58,468 nucleotides of DNA from Bacillota bacterium. Its GTDB lineage: Bacteria > Bacillota > Sulfobacillia > JAUYEF01. The position numbers and the translations under genes are program-made. This document shows positions 21,492-30,192 of this stretch, in pieces. The notes below the pieces were generated by a model, which saw nothing but the letters and a program-made list of their open reading frames with translations, did not search any database and was not told the DNA's origin. Each line of letters starts with the position of its first letter. Position 1 is the first letter of the stretch. The DNA lies in NCBI GenBank assembly GCA_030691635.1, contig JAUYEF010000141.1, positions 1-58,468 on the forward strand, in the 5' to 3' direction.

Positions 21492-23971
21492 ACCCCGTGA
21501 GGAAGGCGCAGGCCCTGGCGGCTCTTCTTGTGCAACTCCTTGTCGTGGCTTGTCCTCACACAGCTGGCCCGGCGCGTGCGGCTGCCCGCACGGCTGAGGG
21601 GGCTCCGCCCAGACCTGCCATCCTGGTACACGGTCTCGGGGGCAGCAAGGAGAAGACCTTCGGCTGGCAGAAACAACGTTCCTTCTACCGGTGGCTGATC
21701 GACGCAGGTTACGAGGAGGGCGCGACCCTGTTTGCGTTCGACTACTCCTCGCGTCCAAGCGGCGACTACGTTGAAATCTCCAGAGACCTCGCCGGCTTCG
21801 TGGAGCAGGTCAGGCGACTGACGGGCAGCCCGTCGGTCGACATCATCGCGCACAGCATGGGCTGTCTGGTATCACGAAAGTACCTGGACGAGCCGCGCTA
21901 CGCGGATGACGTGCAGAACCTTGTCATGATCTCGCCGCCGAACCATGGCTCCTTTGCCGCCTCTGCCGCCGCGCTCGAACGCCAGGTGCTGTACCACGAA
22001 GGGCTATCCCTTGGGGCCAAGGGCAAGGCGCCGGAGGGCAGGCAGGAGTTCGTGGCGTCGCGGGCTCGAGACACATATGAGCCGTTGTACGCGGAATTCG
22101 CCCGGCAGCGCACGTGGGGGCCCGCGGGGCTCGGGACGAGCGGCCAGACCTTCGAGGAGTGGATCGCCTGCTCAAAGGCTGACGTTTACTCGAGGTTGAT
22201 CGGCCCGGCGCCCGCGCAGGCCGGGCCGGCAGCGGGGCCGGCAGCTGGCCACGTTGCCGTGCCGTGTGAGCCTGCTCGTTTGTCGTCCAGTCCCGCCGAC
22301 GTGTCGCCCGAGGATGGGCTCACCGGTTCGTACTACGAGTACGTCGCGCTGAACGTGGGGAGGAACAACTACCTCAGGAAGAAGGAAGCGCCTTCCTCCC
22401 TGATAAGGCTCGTAACGCCCGCTCCCAAGGGTGGATGGAGCCTGCCGCTTGCGCTGGTCCGGGAAGTGTTGATGAGACTGGCGGACCCACTGATCAAAAG
22501 GCTCGTTACCGGACTCAAAGGCCTGCTCTTCAAGGCGCCCGCCCAACTCTTCGGGATCGACGTTGAGGAGCCTGCGATCCTGCGCATGGTCGAGGAACGC
22601 CTGAAGTTCTCGTCCGGCCGGTCCGGTGGGCGAGTGCTGTACGATGCTCTCCCCGCCAACTGGTATCTCGCACGGCTCAACGAGCGCGTCGAGAGCGCGA
22701 GGGGCCGGCCGGCCCCTGAGGGTACTCGCCCCCGGTACCTCATTTACGCCGCCAAGTCCGCCAATATTGCCGGGGCCATCTGGAAAACCGTCGATGCCAA
22801 CGACATAGCGGTCGAACTTGAATCCTCATACATAACGCCGCAAGCCGATGACGTTTACGGGGTTTCAAGCGGGGCAACGCTCTTCCATGGGGCCCTTCTG
22901 TCCCAGCCCAGATTGGTGTCGGAAATAGTCACCGAACTGGCCGGGAGGAAACCTGACATCGAACTCGAGCCCGAGTGGCGCGAAGGCCCAAGGATGGTCT
23001 CATGGTCGAACTCGGGCAACCTTGCCATCTCCGACTGGCGGCCCCGGTACATCTGCGTCTCATCCGAGAAGACGCATGCCCCGTGCGACCTTGAGGTCAA
23101 GCTCGCAAGAGGTGGCCGGTACGCCACCTGGGTGGACATCAAGAAGGCTTCCGGCGAAACGGACCGGTTCCGGCTCGGTGGAATGGACGAGTTCTCCGTG
23201 TCCCGTTTCGGTGAGGAGGTGCTGGAGGTCACCATAGGTCTCAGGGTGGAGACTGACGACCGCACTCACCTCAGAGAGCAGAAAGGCACGGTGGACTACA
23301 CCGTGAAGGCCGTGGCCACGGGCACTGCTGTGGCGCAACCGGTCCAGGCGGGGAATTCGCAATCCAGGCAGCCTGGCAAGCAGGCGGCCTCGGAGCAGGT
23401 GGACGCCGGAACCACATGGCCGTCGCTGGCGGCGACCAACAGACGTGCCGCACAGGCGGAGGCGGGATGGGAGGGAGCAGCCTGGGAATGGGACTTCGGA
23501 GACGGCACGCCCGCGGACCCGCCGGGTGCGGGCGGGCACGTGTTCGCCGAAGCAGGGCGCCATACCATCATAGCGACAGCCAAGGACTCCGCCGGGCTCA
23601 TCGTGGAAAGGCACCAGTGGAGCGTCGAGACGTCCAAACCCAGTGAGACCGTGGACCTGGACCCGGCTGGTGATGCCGCCTTCGCCCCGCGTCCGGTCAT
23701 ACGGATCATCGCTCCGAAGAAGTGGATCACCGGTAAGCCCGCGACGATAGAGGTATCGGTCGAACCGCCTGACGAGGCAGTTATCGAGGTTGTGTCGGTG
23801 GAGCCGGGGCGGCGCTTTCAGGTGACGTGGAACAAGCCCGGGCTTTTCCCGGTGAGAGTCACCGTCAAGGTCCGGTCGCTCACCGGACCGGGCAAGTCCG
23901 GGACCTGGCGCACCGACACATATGTCCGGTCCGTGACGGTCGACGTGCTGGCGCCGGGCTCCACAGGATGA
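21488..23971 (+). CDS. secreted lipase-like alpha/beta hydrolase with PKD domain
   Basis: An N-terminal signal peptide (about 1-30, ALAALLVQLLVVACPHTAGPARA) opens this 827-aa protein; the cysteine is not in a clear lipobox. An alpha/beta-hydrolase domain of the lipase/PGAP1 type follows: AILVHGLGGSKEKTF carries the oxyanion loop, DIIAHSMGCLVSRKYL the nucleophile serine in A-H-S-M-G, and MISPPNHGSFAA the region after it. The middle (300-620) has no recognisable family. A PKD-type beta-sandwich is marked by WEWDFGDGTPADPP near 665, and an Ig-like C-terminus follows. Full catalytic-triad assignment is not certain. It probably acts on esters outside the cell; overlap with the preceding gene suggests a functional pair. 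Confidence 0.78.
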   Translation: MNPVRKAQALAALLVQLLVVACPHTAGPARAAARTAEGAPPRPAILVHGLGGSKEKTFGWQKQRSFYRWLIDAGYEEGATLFAFDYSSRPSGDYVEISRDLAGFVEQVRRLTGSPSVDIIAHSMGCLVSRKYLDEPRYADDVQNLVMISPPNHGSFAASAAALERQVLYHEGLSLGAKGKAPEGRQEFVASRARDTYEPLYAEFARQRTWGPAGLGTSGQTFEEWIACSKADVYSRLIGPAPAQAGPAAGPAAGHVAVPCEPARLSSSPADVSPEDGLTGSYYEYVALNVGRNNYLRKKEAPSSLIRLVTPAPKGGWSLPLALVREVLMRLADPLIKRLVTGLKGLLFKAPAQLFGIDVEEPAILRMVEERLKFSSGRSGGRVLYDALPANWYLARLNERVESARGRPAPEGTRPRYLIYAAKSANIAGAIWKTVDANDIAVELESSYITPQADDVYGVSSGATLFHGALLSQPRLVSEIVTELAGRKPDIELEPEWREGPRMVSWSNSGNLAISDWRPRYICVSSEKTHAPCDLEVKLARGGRYATWVDIKKASGETDRFRLGGMDEFSVSRFGEEVLEVTIGLRVETDDRTHLREQKGTVDYTVKAVATGTAVAQPVQAGNSQSRQPGKQAASEQVDAGTTWPSLAATNRRAAQAEAGWEGAAWEWDFGDGTPADPPGAGGHVFAEAGRHTIIATAKDSAGLIVERHQWSVETSKPSETVDLDPAGDAAFAPRPVIRIIAPKKWITGKPATIEVSVEPPDEAVIEVVSVEPGRRFQVTWNKPGLFPVRVTVKVRSLTGPGKSGTWRTDTYVRSVTVDVLAPGSTG

Positions 23972-24127
23972 CGGAAGGCCGGGCCGGCGGTCGCGGCACA
24001 GGTCGCGCCACCGGGCTCGGCCCAGTGCGGGCTGCGGGGCCGGGCAATACTACTGCTTGAGACAGAGGACTGGCTCGTGCGTTGGTTGAACATACCAGGA
24101 GCGATTCGTGTGATGCCCGGAGGTACG

Positions 24128-24760
24128 ATGATCAAGCGACTGCTCTCATGGTTTGTGCACGTACCGGATGACAAACGGCTTGTGGCGCTGCTCATCTGGG
24201 TCGACCTCTTGGGCGCCGTGTACGGGTTCAACTGGTACAAAGTCCAGCTGTCTGAGACGAGACTCGTCTTCTGGCCCATCGTGCCCGATTCGCCTTTCTC
24301 GACGCTGGTCTTCGGGATAATGCTGGTCGCCATCTACTATGGGCGAAGGTACCCTCTGCTCGAAGGCATCAGCTATGCGACGATCACGAAGTACGGTATC
24401 TGGACGCTCCTCATCTTCGTCCAGGCCTGGGCCGCGCGTGGGTTCGCCTACTGGGAGGAAGTGTTCCTGTTCGCCTCTCACGCCGGGATGGCCCTCGAGG
24501 CGCTGTTGTTCTTCCGGGTGTTCGCGCCGCGGGCGCGGTACATTATCGCCGGGGGCGCCTGGCTGCTGTTCAACGACTACATGGACTATGTCTGGGGGTT
24601 CCACCCGTTCCTGCCGTTCCAGGAGCACCTGCGGTCCATCAGCATCTATACCCCGGTTCTCAGTCTCGTGGTCACGCTGGGTTACCTGGTCGCTCTCCGC
24701 TGGGCGAACCAGGGGACCGCGTGGTTTCCCCGTGTTGAAGCGCGACGGCGCCCCACGTGA
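24128..24760 (+). CDS. DUF1405 (YpjA-like) integral membrane protein
   Basis: A 210-aa membrane protein with about six hydrophobic segments resembles the DUF1405/YpjA family of Bacillota: VALLIWVDLLGAVYGFNWYKVQL near the N-terminus, LVFGIMLVAIYYGRRYPLLEGISYATITKYGIWTL (split over two helices), AGMALEALLFFR, and IIAGGAWLLFNDYMDYVWGFHP. The conserved N-D-Y-x-D-Y region in the loop is typical. Function is unknown; in Bacillus it neighbours cytochrome and phosphatase-related genes. ATG 24128 follows CGGAGG. Its stop overlaps the GTG of the next gene, so it is translationally coupled to the quinate-dehydrogenase-like protein. Confidence 0.82.
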   Translation: MIKRLLSWFVHVPDDKRLVALLIWVDLLGAVYGFNWYKVQLSETRLVFWPIVPDSPFSTLVFGIMLVAIYYGRRYPLLEGISYATITKYGIWTLLIFVQAWAARGFAYWEEVFLFASHAGMALEALLFFRVFAPRARYIIAGGAWLLFNDYMDYVWGFHPFLPFQEHLRSISIYTPVLSLVVTLGYLVALRWANQGTAWFPRVEARRRPT

Positions 24761-25647
24761 AGACGGTGGTGAGTGTGAGCCTGGGGTCGGCCCGGGGCGA
24801 CTTCGACATCGAGGCCACCCTCGGGGGCGTCCCGTTCCGGCTGAGGAGAGTTGGCACAGAGGGCGACCTTGAGCAGGCCCGGAGGATGGTCGAGCATCTT
24901 GACGGGCATGTGGATGCGATCGGGCTGGGCGGTGCGAACCTCGCGTACCGGGTGGGACCGCGCCTTTATGCATGCCGCGACGGGCAGACCATTGCCCGCG
25001 TTGCACGCAGGACGCCTGTCGTGGACGGTTCGGGGTTCAAGGACACCTTCGAGCGCGGACTGCCCGCGTACCTTGAACGGAACGGGGTACAGCTGAGGGG
25101 CAAGAAGGTCCTGCTCATTTCGGCGTTGGACCGCTGGGGCCTCGGCGAAGCTCTTGAGGCAGCAGGCGCCACAGTGATGGTCGGAGACGCGGTTTTCGCG
25201 CTGGGCCTGCCTGTGCTGTTCCCAGGGCTGAGGTGGTTCGCGGCCGCGGCAGGGCTGACCATGTGGGGGCTGTGTCACCTTCCTTTGAGGCGGCTCTACC
25301 CGACAGGCGCCGCCCAGGAGGCGAGAACCCCGGGTTTCGCCTGGGTGTGGCGCTCCGCGGCTGTGGTGGCAGGCGATTTCCACTTCATCAGGCGCTACAT
25401 GCCACATTCGCTGCAGGGTAAAATCATCGTGACAACGTCGACGACAGCACAGGACAGGGATCTCCTGAGGGAACGCGGGGCTCGGGCCGTGTGCACCATG
25501 GTCTCGCCGTTGGAGGGACGTACGTTCGGCGCCAACGTGCTGGACGCCTCAGCGGTGGCGGCGGTGGGCAGGTTTCCGTTGAACAGAGAAGACTACGTGT
25601 GGTGGTGGCAGCGAGCAGGGCTCGAGCCACATATCGAATGGTTCTGA
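24757..25647 (+). CDS. quinate 5-dehydrogenase-like protein of unknown function
   Basis: The 296-aa product matches a conserved Bacillota family that automated pipelines often name quinate 5-dehydrogenase: SVSLGSARGDFDIEATL at the start, RRVGTEGDLEQARRMVEHLDG, VDAIGLGGANL, TPVVDGSGFKDTFER and a central KKVLLISALDRWGLGEALEAAGA that looks like a Rossmann-type strand-loop-helix. Late motifs are VAGDFHFIRRYMP and NREDYVWWWQRAGL. I see no clear NAD-binding G-x-G-x-x-G and no partner from quinate or shikimate pathways nearby, so the name is doubtful. The GTG overlaps the stop of the YpjA-like gene. A link to that membrane protein seems more telling than the inherited name. Confidence 0.65.
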   Translation: MKTVVSVSLGSARGDFDIEATLGGVPFRLRRVGTEGDLEQARRMVEHLDGHVDAIGLGGANLAYRVGPRLYACRDGQTIARVARRTPVVDGSGFKDTFERGLPAYLERNGVQLRGKKVLLISALDRWGLGEALEAAGATVMVGDAVFALGLPVLFPGLRWFAAAAGLTMWGLCHLPLRRLYPTGAAQEARTPGFAWVWRSAAVVAGDFHFIRRYMPHSLQGKIIVTTSTTAQDRDLLRERGARAVCTMVSPLEGRTFGANVLDASAVAAVGRFPLNREDYVWWWQRAGLEPHIEWF

Positions 25648-25686
25648 CCGGAGGCGCCGGGCAGAACCACCAAGGAGGCGACAGGT

Positions 25687-26466
25687 TTGGGCGACAACAC
25701 AGAGTACTCATCGGGTCTTTTGGTGCTGACACCTTCCGAATCGAAACGGCTCATCGCCAAGGGCGTCGTCGCAATGCCGGAGGTCGAAGCAGCGCTGCAG
25801 GACGGCAGGGTTGTCCTGTGCACAGGAAGCACGAACGCCTACATCGCCGAAGAGATACTCGGCGAGCCGTTCCAGCGGGAGGAATTCATCAGCGGGAGGA
25901 TAGTCGACGGCAAACTCGGGGGCAGCGGCGGGCCCAACAGGCTGGCCACTTTCGTGCTGGATAAGGGCGTGCGCCTGGAGATTCCCTGGCAAGATGCCTT
26001 GAAAGACCTGAAGGCAGGCGACGTAGTCATCAAGGGCGCGAACGCGGTTGACGCAGACGGGTATGCAGGCATTCTGCTTGGGAACCCCGTCGGCGGCACC
26101 ATCGGCGCGGTCCTCGGCCCGGTCGTGGCCCTGGGCGCACAGCTCATCGTGCCTGTGGGCCTCGAGAAGCTCATCCCGTCGGTGCTCGACGCCGCCGAAG
26201 CCTATTCGGGAGTACGCCGCGTCAAGCATACTCTCGACGGCTATCCCGTGGGTTTCATGCCCCTGGTCAACGCGACCGTGGTGACCGAGATCCAGGCGCT
26301 TGAGACGCTGTTCAACGTTGAGGCGACTCAGATGGCGAGCGGCGGCATCGCGGGTTCGGAGGGCTCTGTCGTCATCCTGGTGGAGGGGCTTGAGCCGGAC
26401 GTAAAGGAATGCATGGACTTCGTCGCGGCAATCAAAGGCGAGCAGCCGGTACGCCGGCCGAGCTAG
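25687..26466 (+). CDS. conserved protein of unknown function
   Basis: This 259-aa protein from TTG 25687 follows GGAGGCGAC. I cannot name its family. It is soluble in appearance, with a strand-glycine pattern (VVLCTGSTNAYIAEEILGE; SGGPNRLATFVLDKGVRLE; DVVIKGANAVDADGYAGILLGNPVGGTIGAVLGPVVALGAQL split by glycines) and then GLEKLIPSVLDAAEAY and GFMPLVNATVVTEIQALE. The GNPVGGTIGAVLGPV run resembles a phosphate- or nucleotide-binding loop, and the whole has a sugar-isomerase-like feel, but no catalytic motif is certain. It follows the quinate-dehydrogenase-like gene by 39 bp on the same strand and ends before a convergent gene, closing a three-gene unit of unknowns. Confidence 0.7.
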   Translation: MGDNTEYSSGLLVLTPSESKRLIAKGVVAMPEVEAALQDGRVVLCTGSTNAYIAEEILGEPFQREEFISGRIVDGKLGGSGGPNRLATFVLDKGVRLEIPWQDALKDLKAGDVVIKGANAVDADGYAGILLGNPVGGTIGAVLGPVVALGAQLIVPVGLEKLIPSVLDAAEAYSGVRRVKHTLDGYPVGFMPLVNATVVTEIQALETLFNVEATQMASGGIAGSEGSVVILVEGLEPDVKECMDFVAAIKGEQPVRRPS

Positions 26467-26510
26467 GAAGAGCGTCTGCTGCAAGATGTCTGTGGAGACA
26501 GGCTCAAAGG

Positions 26511-26542
26511 CCGGCCGGCTTGTGCATGTGCCAGCCGGCCGG
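26511..26542. terminator. GC-rich stem-loop between convergent genes
   Basis: CCGGCCGGCT (26511-26520) pairs perfectly with AGCCGGCCGG (26533-26542) around a 12-base loop. No T-tract follows on either strand, so it would act as a bidirectional, possibly Rho-assisted or processing, terminator between the convergent gene ends at 26466 and 26549. Confidence 0.5.
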
Positions 26543-26548
26543 GGCCTG

Positions 26549-27028
26549 CTACTGGGGCTTCTGCGTCTTGAGCACTTCGAGAGTTATGTCCCTGTAGATC
26601 TTCTGGAATTCCTTAGAGAGAAGTATCTCACGCAGCGCCTGGCGGAACTCCGGAGACCTGGAGGCCTCCACGAGAACCTTTCGCGTGTCGACCTGCTGCA
26701 ACTGCTGGGCCATGGCCTGCCGGAACTCAGGCGATTCTGATACGTACCTGGCCACCGACTCGGATATGGCCTTGAGGTCGATGGCGGGGTCTTTCATCAG
26801 GGACTGGATCATCGTCTGGATATCCTTGGATCCCAGCAAGTCCCTGATCAGGTCCTTCATATCCGGTTGCACGGGCGCGGGGACCGTCGGCGCGGGGGGC
26901 CGGACCGCTCTCTGGAACAGCTCCGGGATCTGCTTTGCCTGGTCGAAAACCCCATAGTCCTGAGCCACGGCGCCCGCTGCAAGCCCGACAAAGAGCGCGA
27001 GCACCAGTGGTAGTGCCTTCCTCACCAA
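26549..27028 (-). CDS. secreted helical protein of unknown function
   Basis: This 159-aa protein has a clear signal peptide (RKALPLVLALFVGLAAGAVAQ, cleavage probable after A-V-A) and a mature part rich in charged helices: MKDLIRDLLGSKDIQTMIQSL, two related segments VSESPEFRQAMAQQL and EASRSPEFRQALREILLS, and KIYRDITLEVLKTQK. The pair of S-P-E-F-R-Q-A segments is an internal repeat of about 20 residues. It resembles small exported proteins of spore formers such as GerD-type proteins in layout, but I cannot assign a family. TTG 27028 follows GGAGGTG by seven bases. It diverges from the CopZ-like gene across 117 bp. Confidence 0.72.
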   Translation of the reverse strand: MVRKALPLVLALFVGLAAGAVAQDYGVFDQAKQIPELFQRAVRPPAPTVPAPVQPDMKDLIRDLLGSKDIQTMIQSLMKDPAIDLKAISESVARYVSESPEFRQAMAQQLQQVDTRKVLVEASRSPEFRQALREILLSKEFQKIYRDITLEVLKTQKPQ

Positions 27029-27145
27029 GGTGTTACACCTCCGGCTGCTAGTCTCCCCGTAAGAAGGTTTTCTCTATCCAATGTGGCGAAGAATAACCTG
27101 CTGAGGGTGGTGTTTCCAGCACTGCCACACGGGAGGTGACTGAAG

Positions 27146-27352
27146 ATGGACAAGGTGTTCAAGGTCGAAGGCATGAGCTGCATGCACTGCGTGATGGCGA
27201 TAAAGAAGTCGGTCTCCAAGGTTCCCGGTGTCGGGGGCGTGGACGTGGACCTGGAGAAAAGGACCGTAAAGGCGACGTTCGACCCTGCGCTCGCGGGGCC
27301 TGACCAGGTGAAGAAGGCCATTGAGACTGCGGGTTACAGAGTCATGGAGTAG
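27146..27352 (+). CDS. copZ: CopZ-like heavy-metal-associated (HMA) chaperone
   Basis: This single-domain HMA protein of 68 aa has the ferredoxin-like fold and metal site G-M-S-C-M-H-C (cysteines about 12 and 15), followed by VMAIKKSVSKVPGVGGVDVDLEKR and the usual C-terminal KKAIETAGYRV. It carries Cu(I) or another soft metal in the cytoplasm to a P-type ATPase or regulator; neither copA nor csoR is visible here. ATG 27146 follows GGGAGGTGACTGA. It is next to lgt and upstream of feoB, so a metal theme is possible but may be chance. Confidence 0.88.
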   Translation: MDKVFKVEGMSCMHCVMAIKKSVSKVPGVGGVDVDLEKRTVKATFDPALAGPDQVKKAIETAGYRVME

Positions 27353-27376
27353 ACTCGCCGGGAGGGGAGAGGAGAC

Positions 27377-28201
27377 ATGCGTCCGGAGCTAGTCAAGATT
27401 GGCCCGCTGACGGTGTACAGCTATGGGTTCATGCTGGGGCTGGCGTTCCTGGCCGGTTCGCTGCTGGCCGCCAGAGAGGCGGACAGGAAGGGCCTTGATA
27501 GAGAGCGCTTCTTCGATTTCCTGCTCCTGACGCTGGTGGTCGCCGTCATCGTCTCGAGGCTGTTCCACGTGGCGTTCCGGCTGAGCGAGTACATGGCTGC
27601 GCCGGCCACGATCCTGAACATCCGCGACGGCGGCCTGGCGATCCACGGCGGCCTGCTTGGGGGAGTGCTCACCGCCCTCTGGTTTGCCAGGAGGCAGAAG
27701 ACGTCGTTCTGGCGGCTCGCCGATACACTGTCGCCTTCGCTTACGATCGGGATCAGCATCGCCAGGTGGGGATGCCTTCTCGCCGGCTGCTGCTATGGCG
27801 TGCTGTGCACGCTTCCATGGGCAGTGCAGACCCGTTTCGCGCCCGGCTGGCGTCACCCCACACAGATCTACGAGTCTGTGCTTGACCTGGCGATCTTCGG
27901 GTTTCTCTGGTGGTACAGGACCCGGCGGAAACATGATGGGCAGGTGTTCCTGGCTTTCCTGGGGCTCTATTCCGTCGTGCGGTTTGGCGTCGAGTTCTAC
28001 CGTGAGGTGGACGTGCGCATCGGCGCCCTTACGGCCGCGCAGGTCGGCAGCGTCGCGCTTGCGCTTGTGTCGCTCGCGGTGTGGGCCTGGATGCAGCGGA
28101 GGCCCGCTGTGGTCGAGTACCAGCCCGAACCCGCTGCCGCCCCGCCAGACCTGCCAGAACAGCCCGTCCCTCCAATGGTGTCTTCAGCGCCTCCGGCATA
28201 G
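27377..28201 (+). CDS. lgt: phosphatidylglycerol:prolipoprotein diacylglyceryl transferase
   Basis: Lgt transfers diacylglycerol to the lipobox cysteine of prelipoproteins. The 274-aa protein has about seven membrane segments, the essential histidine region G-G-L-A-I-H-G-G-L-L-G-G, and ISIARWGCLLAGCCYG at the place of the classical G-R-x-G-N-F signature; this C-L-L-A-G-C-C-Y-G variant occurs in clostridial Lgt-like enzymes. HPTQIYESVLDL and RFGVEFYREVD also fit. A proline/alanine-rich tail (PAAAPPDLPEQPVPP) extends past the last helix. ATG 27377 follows GGGAGGGGAGAGGA. It is probably transcribed with copZ, 24 bp upstream. Because the signature departs from classical Lgt, a related YvoD/Lgt-like role is an alternative. 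Confidence 0.85.
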   Translation: MRPELVKIGPLTVYSYGFMLGLAFLAGSLLAAREADRKGLDRERFFDFLLLTLVVAVIVSRLFHVAFRLSEYMAAPATILNIRDGGLAIHGGLLGGVLTALWFARRQKTSFWRLADTLSPSLTIGISIARWGCLLAGCCYGVLCTLPWAVQTRFAPGWRHPTQIYESVLDLAIFGFLWWYRTRRKHDGQVFLAFLGLYSVVRFGVEFYREVDVRIGALTAAQVGSVALALVSLAVWAWMQRRPAVVEYQPEPAAAPPDLPEQPVPPMVSSAPPA

Positions 28202-28245
28202 CCCGGACGGGCCACGCATCAGCCGTCATCCGGCTCCCTCCCGCG

Positions 28246-28257
28246 GAATACGTATTC
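28246..28257. promoter_or_regulatory. 12-bp palindrome upstream of feoB
   Basis: GAATACGTATTC is perfectly self-complementary, ends 36 bp before the feoB start and is more AT-rich than its surroundings. A metal-responsive repressor site is conceivable, but it matches neither the Fur nor the MntR/DtxR consensus well. Confidence 0.3.
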
Positions 28258-28293
28258 ACTGCGTAAGGGTGCAGGCAGGCGGAGGTGGGGCAT

Positions 28294-30159
28294 TTGGCGC
28301 GCATCGCGCTCGTGGGCCAGCCGAACGTCGGCAAGAGCCTGCTTATGAACAGGCTCACGGGCGCCGGCGCGTTTGTGTCGAACTACCCCGGCACCACGGT
28401 CGAAGTCACCAGGGGGAAGATACGGACCATACCGGGTGTGCAGGCGATTGACACACCTGGCGCCTACAGCCTCCGCGCCGGTTCGCCGGACCAGCAAGTG
28501 ACACAGCGGATTCTGCTCACAGAGAACCTGGATGCCATAATCAACGTCGTCGACGCCACGAACCTCGAGCGCAACCTCTACCTCACTCTCGAGTTGCTGG
28601 ATTTCTGCCTTCCGGTGATCATCGCGCTCAACCAGTCTGACAGGCTCGGACCACTGGGCATCAAGATCGACCATGTGCGCCTTGGCGACATGCTCGGCGT
28701 TCCAGTGGTCCCAGTATCAGCCGCCAGCCGCTGGGGCCTCGCCGCACTCCTGAAGGAAATCGAAAGCCGGCGCCACGAGAGGGCGCGCCCGCTCACTGTG
28801 CCGGGCATCGAGCCCCTGATCAGCGACCTAGCCTCCGTGCTGGATTCCCGCGGGTTGAGCAGGAGCCGCGCCTGGTCGGTGGCTTTGGTGGAGATGGGGG
28901 ACGCCTGCCTCGATCTGGCCCCGGCGGCCAACCGGGGCTTGCTCAAGAGCGCACTCGATACGTTGCAGGGCAGGGCTGCGGCTTCGCTATCACCCTCAGG
29001 CGAGCCGCTCACCCTGCTTGGCCGGAGGACCTGGGCGCGAGAGATTGCTGCGTCGACCGTATCGGCCCCGGACGCCCGACGCCGGAGGCGGGGCCGTCTG
29101 GACAACCCGGTGGCCGTGATGGTGGCGCTCGTGCTGGGCGTCTACACCGCAGTGCTCGGCGTCGCGTACGGCATACGCGTATCGGAGAGCGCTGCCGCGA
29201 CCGTGTTCAGGCCCGTCCAGTACTGGCTGGAAAGCCTGGCCCGGCTGGTGATGGGCGATGCGCCGGGGGCCACCACGCTCGCTAGAGGGATCGCCGAAGG
29301 GCTCATGGTGCCATTCGGGACGGTGATGCCGTCCATGGCCATGGTTTACGTCATGATGGCGCTTCTCGAGGACTCAGGCCTCCTGAGCAGGTTTGCCGCC
29401 GCCAGTGACGCGGCGGCCTCGTTGATAGGGCTGCCCGGGCAGTCGGTCATCCCGCTCGCCCTTGGGCTCGGATGCCGGAGCCCGGCCGTGCTGGCCTCAA
29501 GGCTCCTCCCGGGAGCGCGCGAGAGGGTGACAGTCGTGCTACTGCTGGCGATCGCGGTGCCGTGCGCCGCCACCCTGGGCATCGTCACAGCTGTGGCAGC
29601 GAGGTTCGGGGCCGACCTGGTCGTTGTGTTTCTGACTCTGGCTGTGGTATTCGCGGGGCTGGGCCTGGGCGCGAACCGGTTCCTGTCTGGCCGGCCGGTC
29701 CCGCTCATCATCGAGCTGCCGCCGCTCCGCCTGCCCGTCCTGTCCAATGTGGCCGCCAAGACTTGGTCGAGGATGGCGGGGTTTTTCACCCACGTGCTGC
29801 CCGTGCTGCTGGGAATGAACATCGTGGTCAGGATTCTGGTGGAAAGCGGCGTGTTCAACATGCCGCCCTCGATCAGCGCCGCCACACTCCCGGTCCTGGG
29901 CGTCCGGGCAGAGGCGCTCGCAGGTGTGCTCGTCACCGCGTTCCAGCGCTACCTCGCGCCGGTCGTGCTCCTGAACCTGGACCTGTCCGCGCGTGAAGCC
30001 ACGATCGCATGCGCCATGGTCTGCACAAGCTTCCCGTGCATGCCCGTGACTGCCCTTTCACTGCGTGAGATTGGCCTCAAGAGGACTGCCGTCATATTTA
30101 TGATTGGGGCCGCGCTGCCGGTGCTCGTAGCCACGGCGCTCAACATCATCCTTTCCTGA
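28294..30159 (+). CDS. feoB: ferrous iron transporter FeoB
   Basis: FeoB imports Fe2+ under anaerobiosis. The 621-aa protein has the N-terminal G domain: ALVGQPNVGKSLLMNRLTG (G1), the switch YPGTTVE (G2), DTPGAYSL (G3), and N-Q-S-D at G4 where N-K/M-x-D is usual. A GDI-like helical region follows to about 260, then the membrane core with two Gate modules (for example GLPGQSVIPLALGLGCRSPAVLASR, where the conserved gate cysteine appears, and ARYLAPVVLLNLDL-like segments). It is shorter than E. coli FeoB (773 aa) but within the clostridial range. TTG 28294 is chosen because GGAGGTG ends six bases before it. feoA follows 33 bp later. Confidence 0.9.
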   Translation: MARIALVGQPNVGKSLLMNRLTGAGAFVSNYPGTTVEVTRGKIRTIPGVQAIDTPGAYSLRAGSPDQQVTQRILLTENLDAIINVVDATNLERNLYLTLELLDFCLPVIIALNQSDRLGPLGIKIDHVRLGDMLGVPVVPVSAASRWGLAALLKEIESRRHERARPLTVPGIEPLISDLASVLDSRGLSRSRAWSVALVEMGDACLDLAPAANRGLLKSALDTLQGRAAASLSPSGEPLTLLGRRTWAREIAASTVSAPDARRRRRGRLDNPVAVMVALVLGVYTAVLGVAYGIRVSESAAATVFRPVQYWLESLARLVMGDAPGATTLARGIAEGLMVPFGTVMPSMAMVYVMMALLEDSGLLSRFAAASDAAASLIGLPGQSVIPLALGLGCRSPAVLASRLLPGARERVTVVLLLAIAVPCAATLGIVTAVAARFGADLVVVFLTLAVVFAGLGLGANRFLSGRPVPLIIELPPLRLPVLSNVAAKTWSRMAGFFTHVLPVLLGMNIVVRILVESGVFNMPPSISAATLPVLGVRAEALAGVLVTAFQRYLAPVVLLNLDLSAREATIACAMVCTSFPCMPVTALSLREIGLKRTAVIFMIGAALPVLVATALNIILS

Positions 30160-30192
30160 TAATACTCCTGAGCGAATGCGTGCCCTGGTGGT

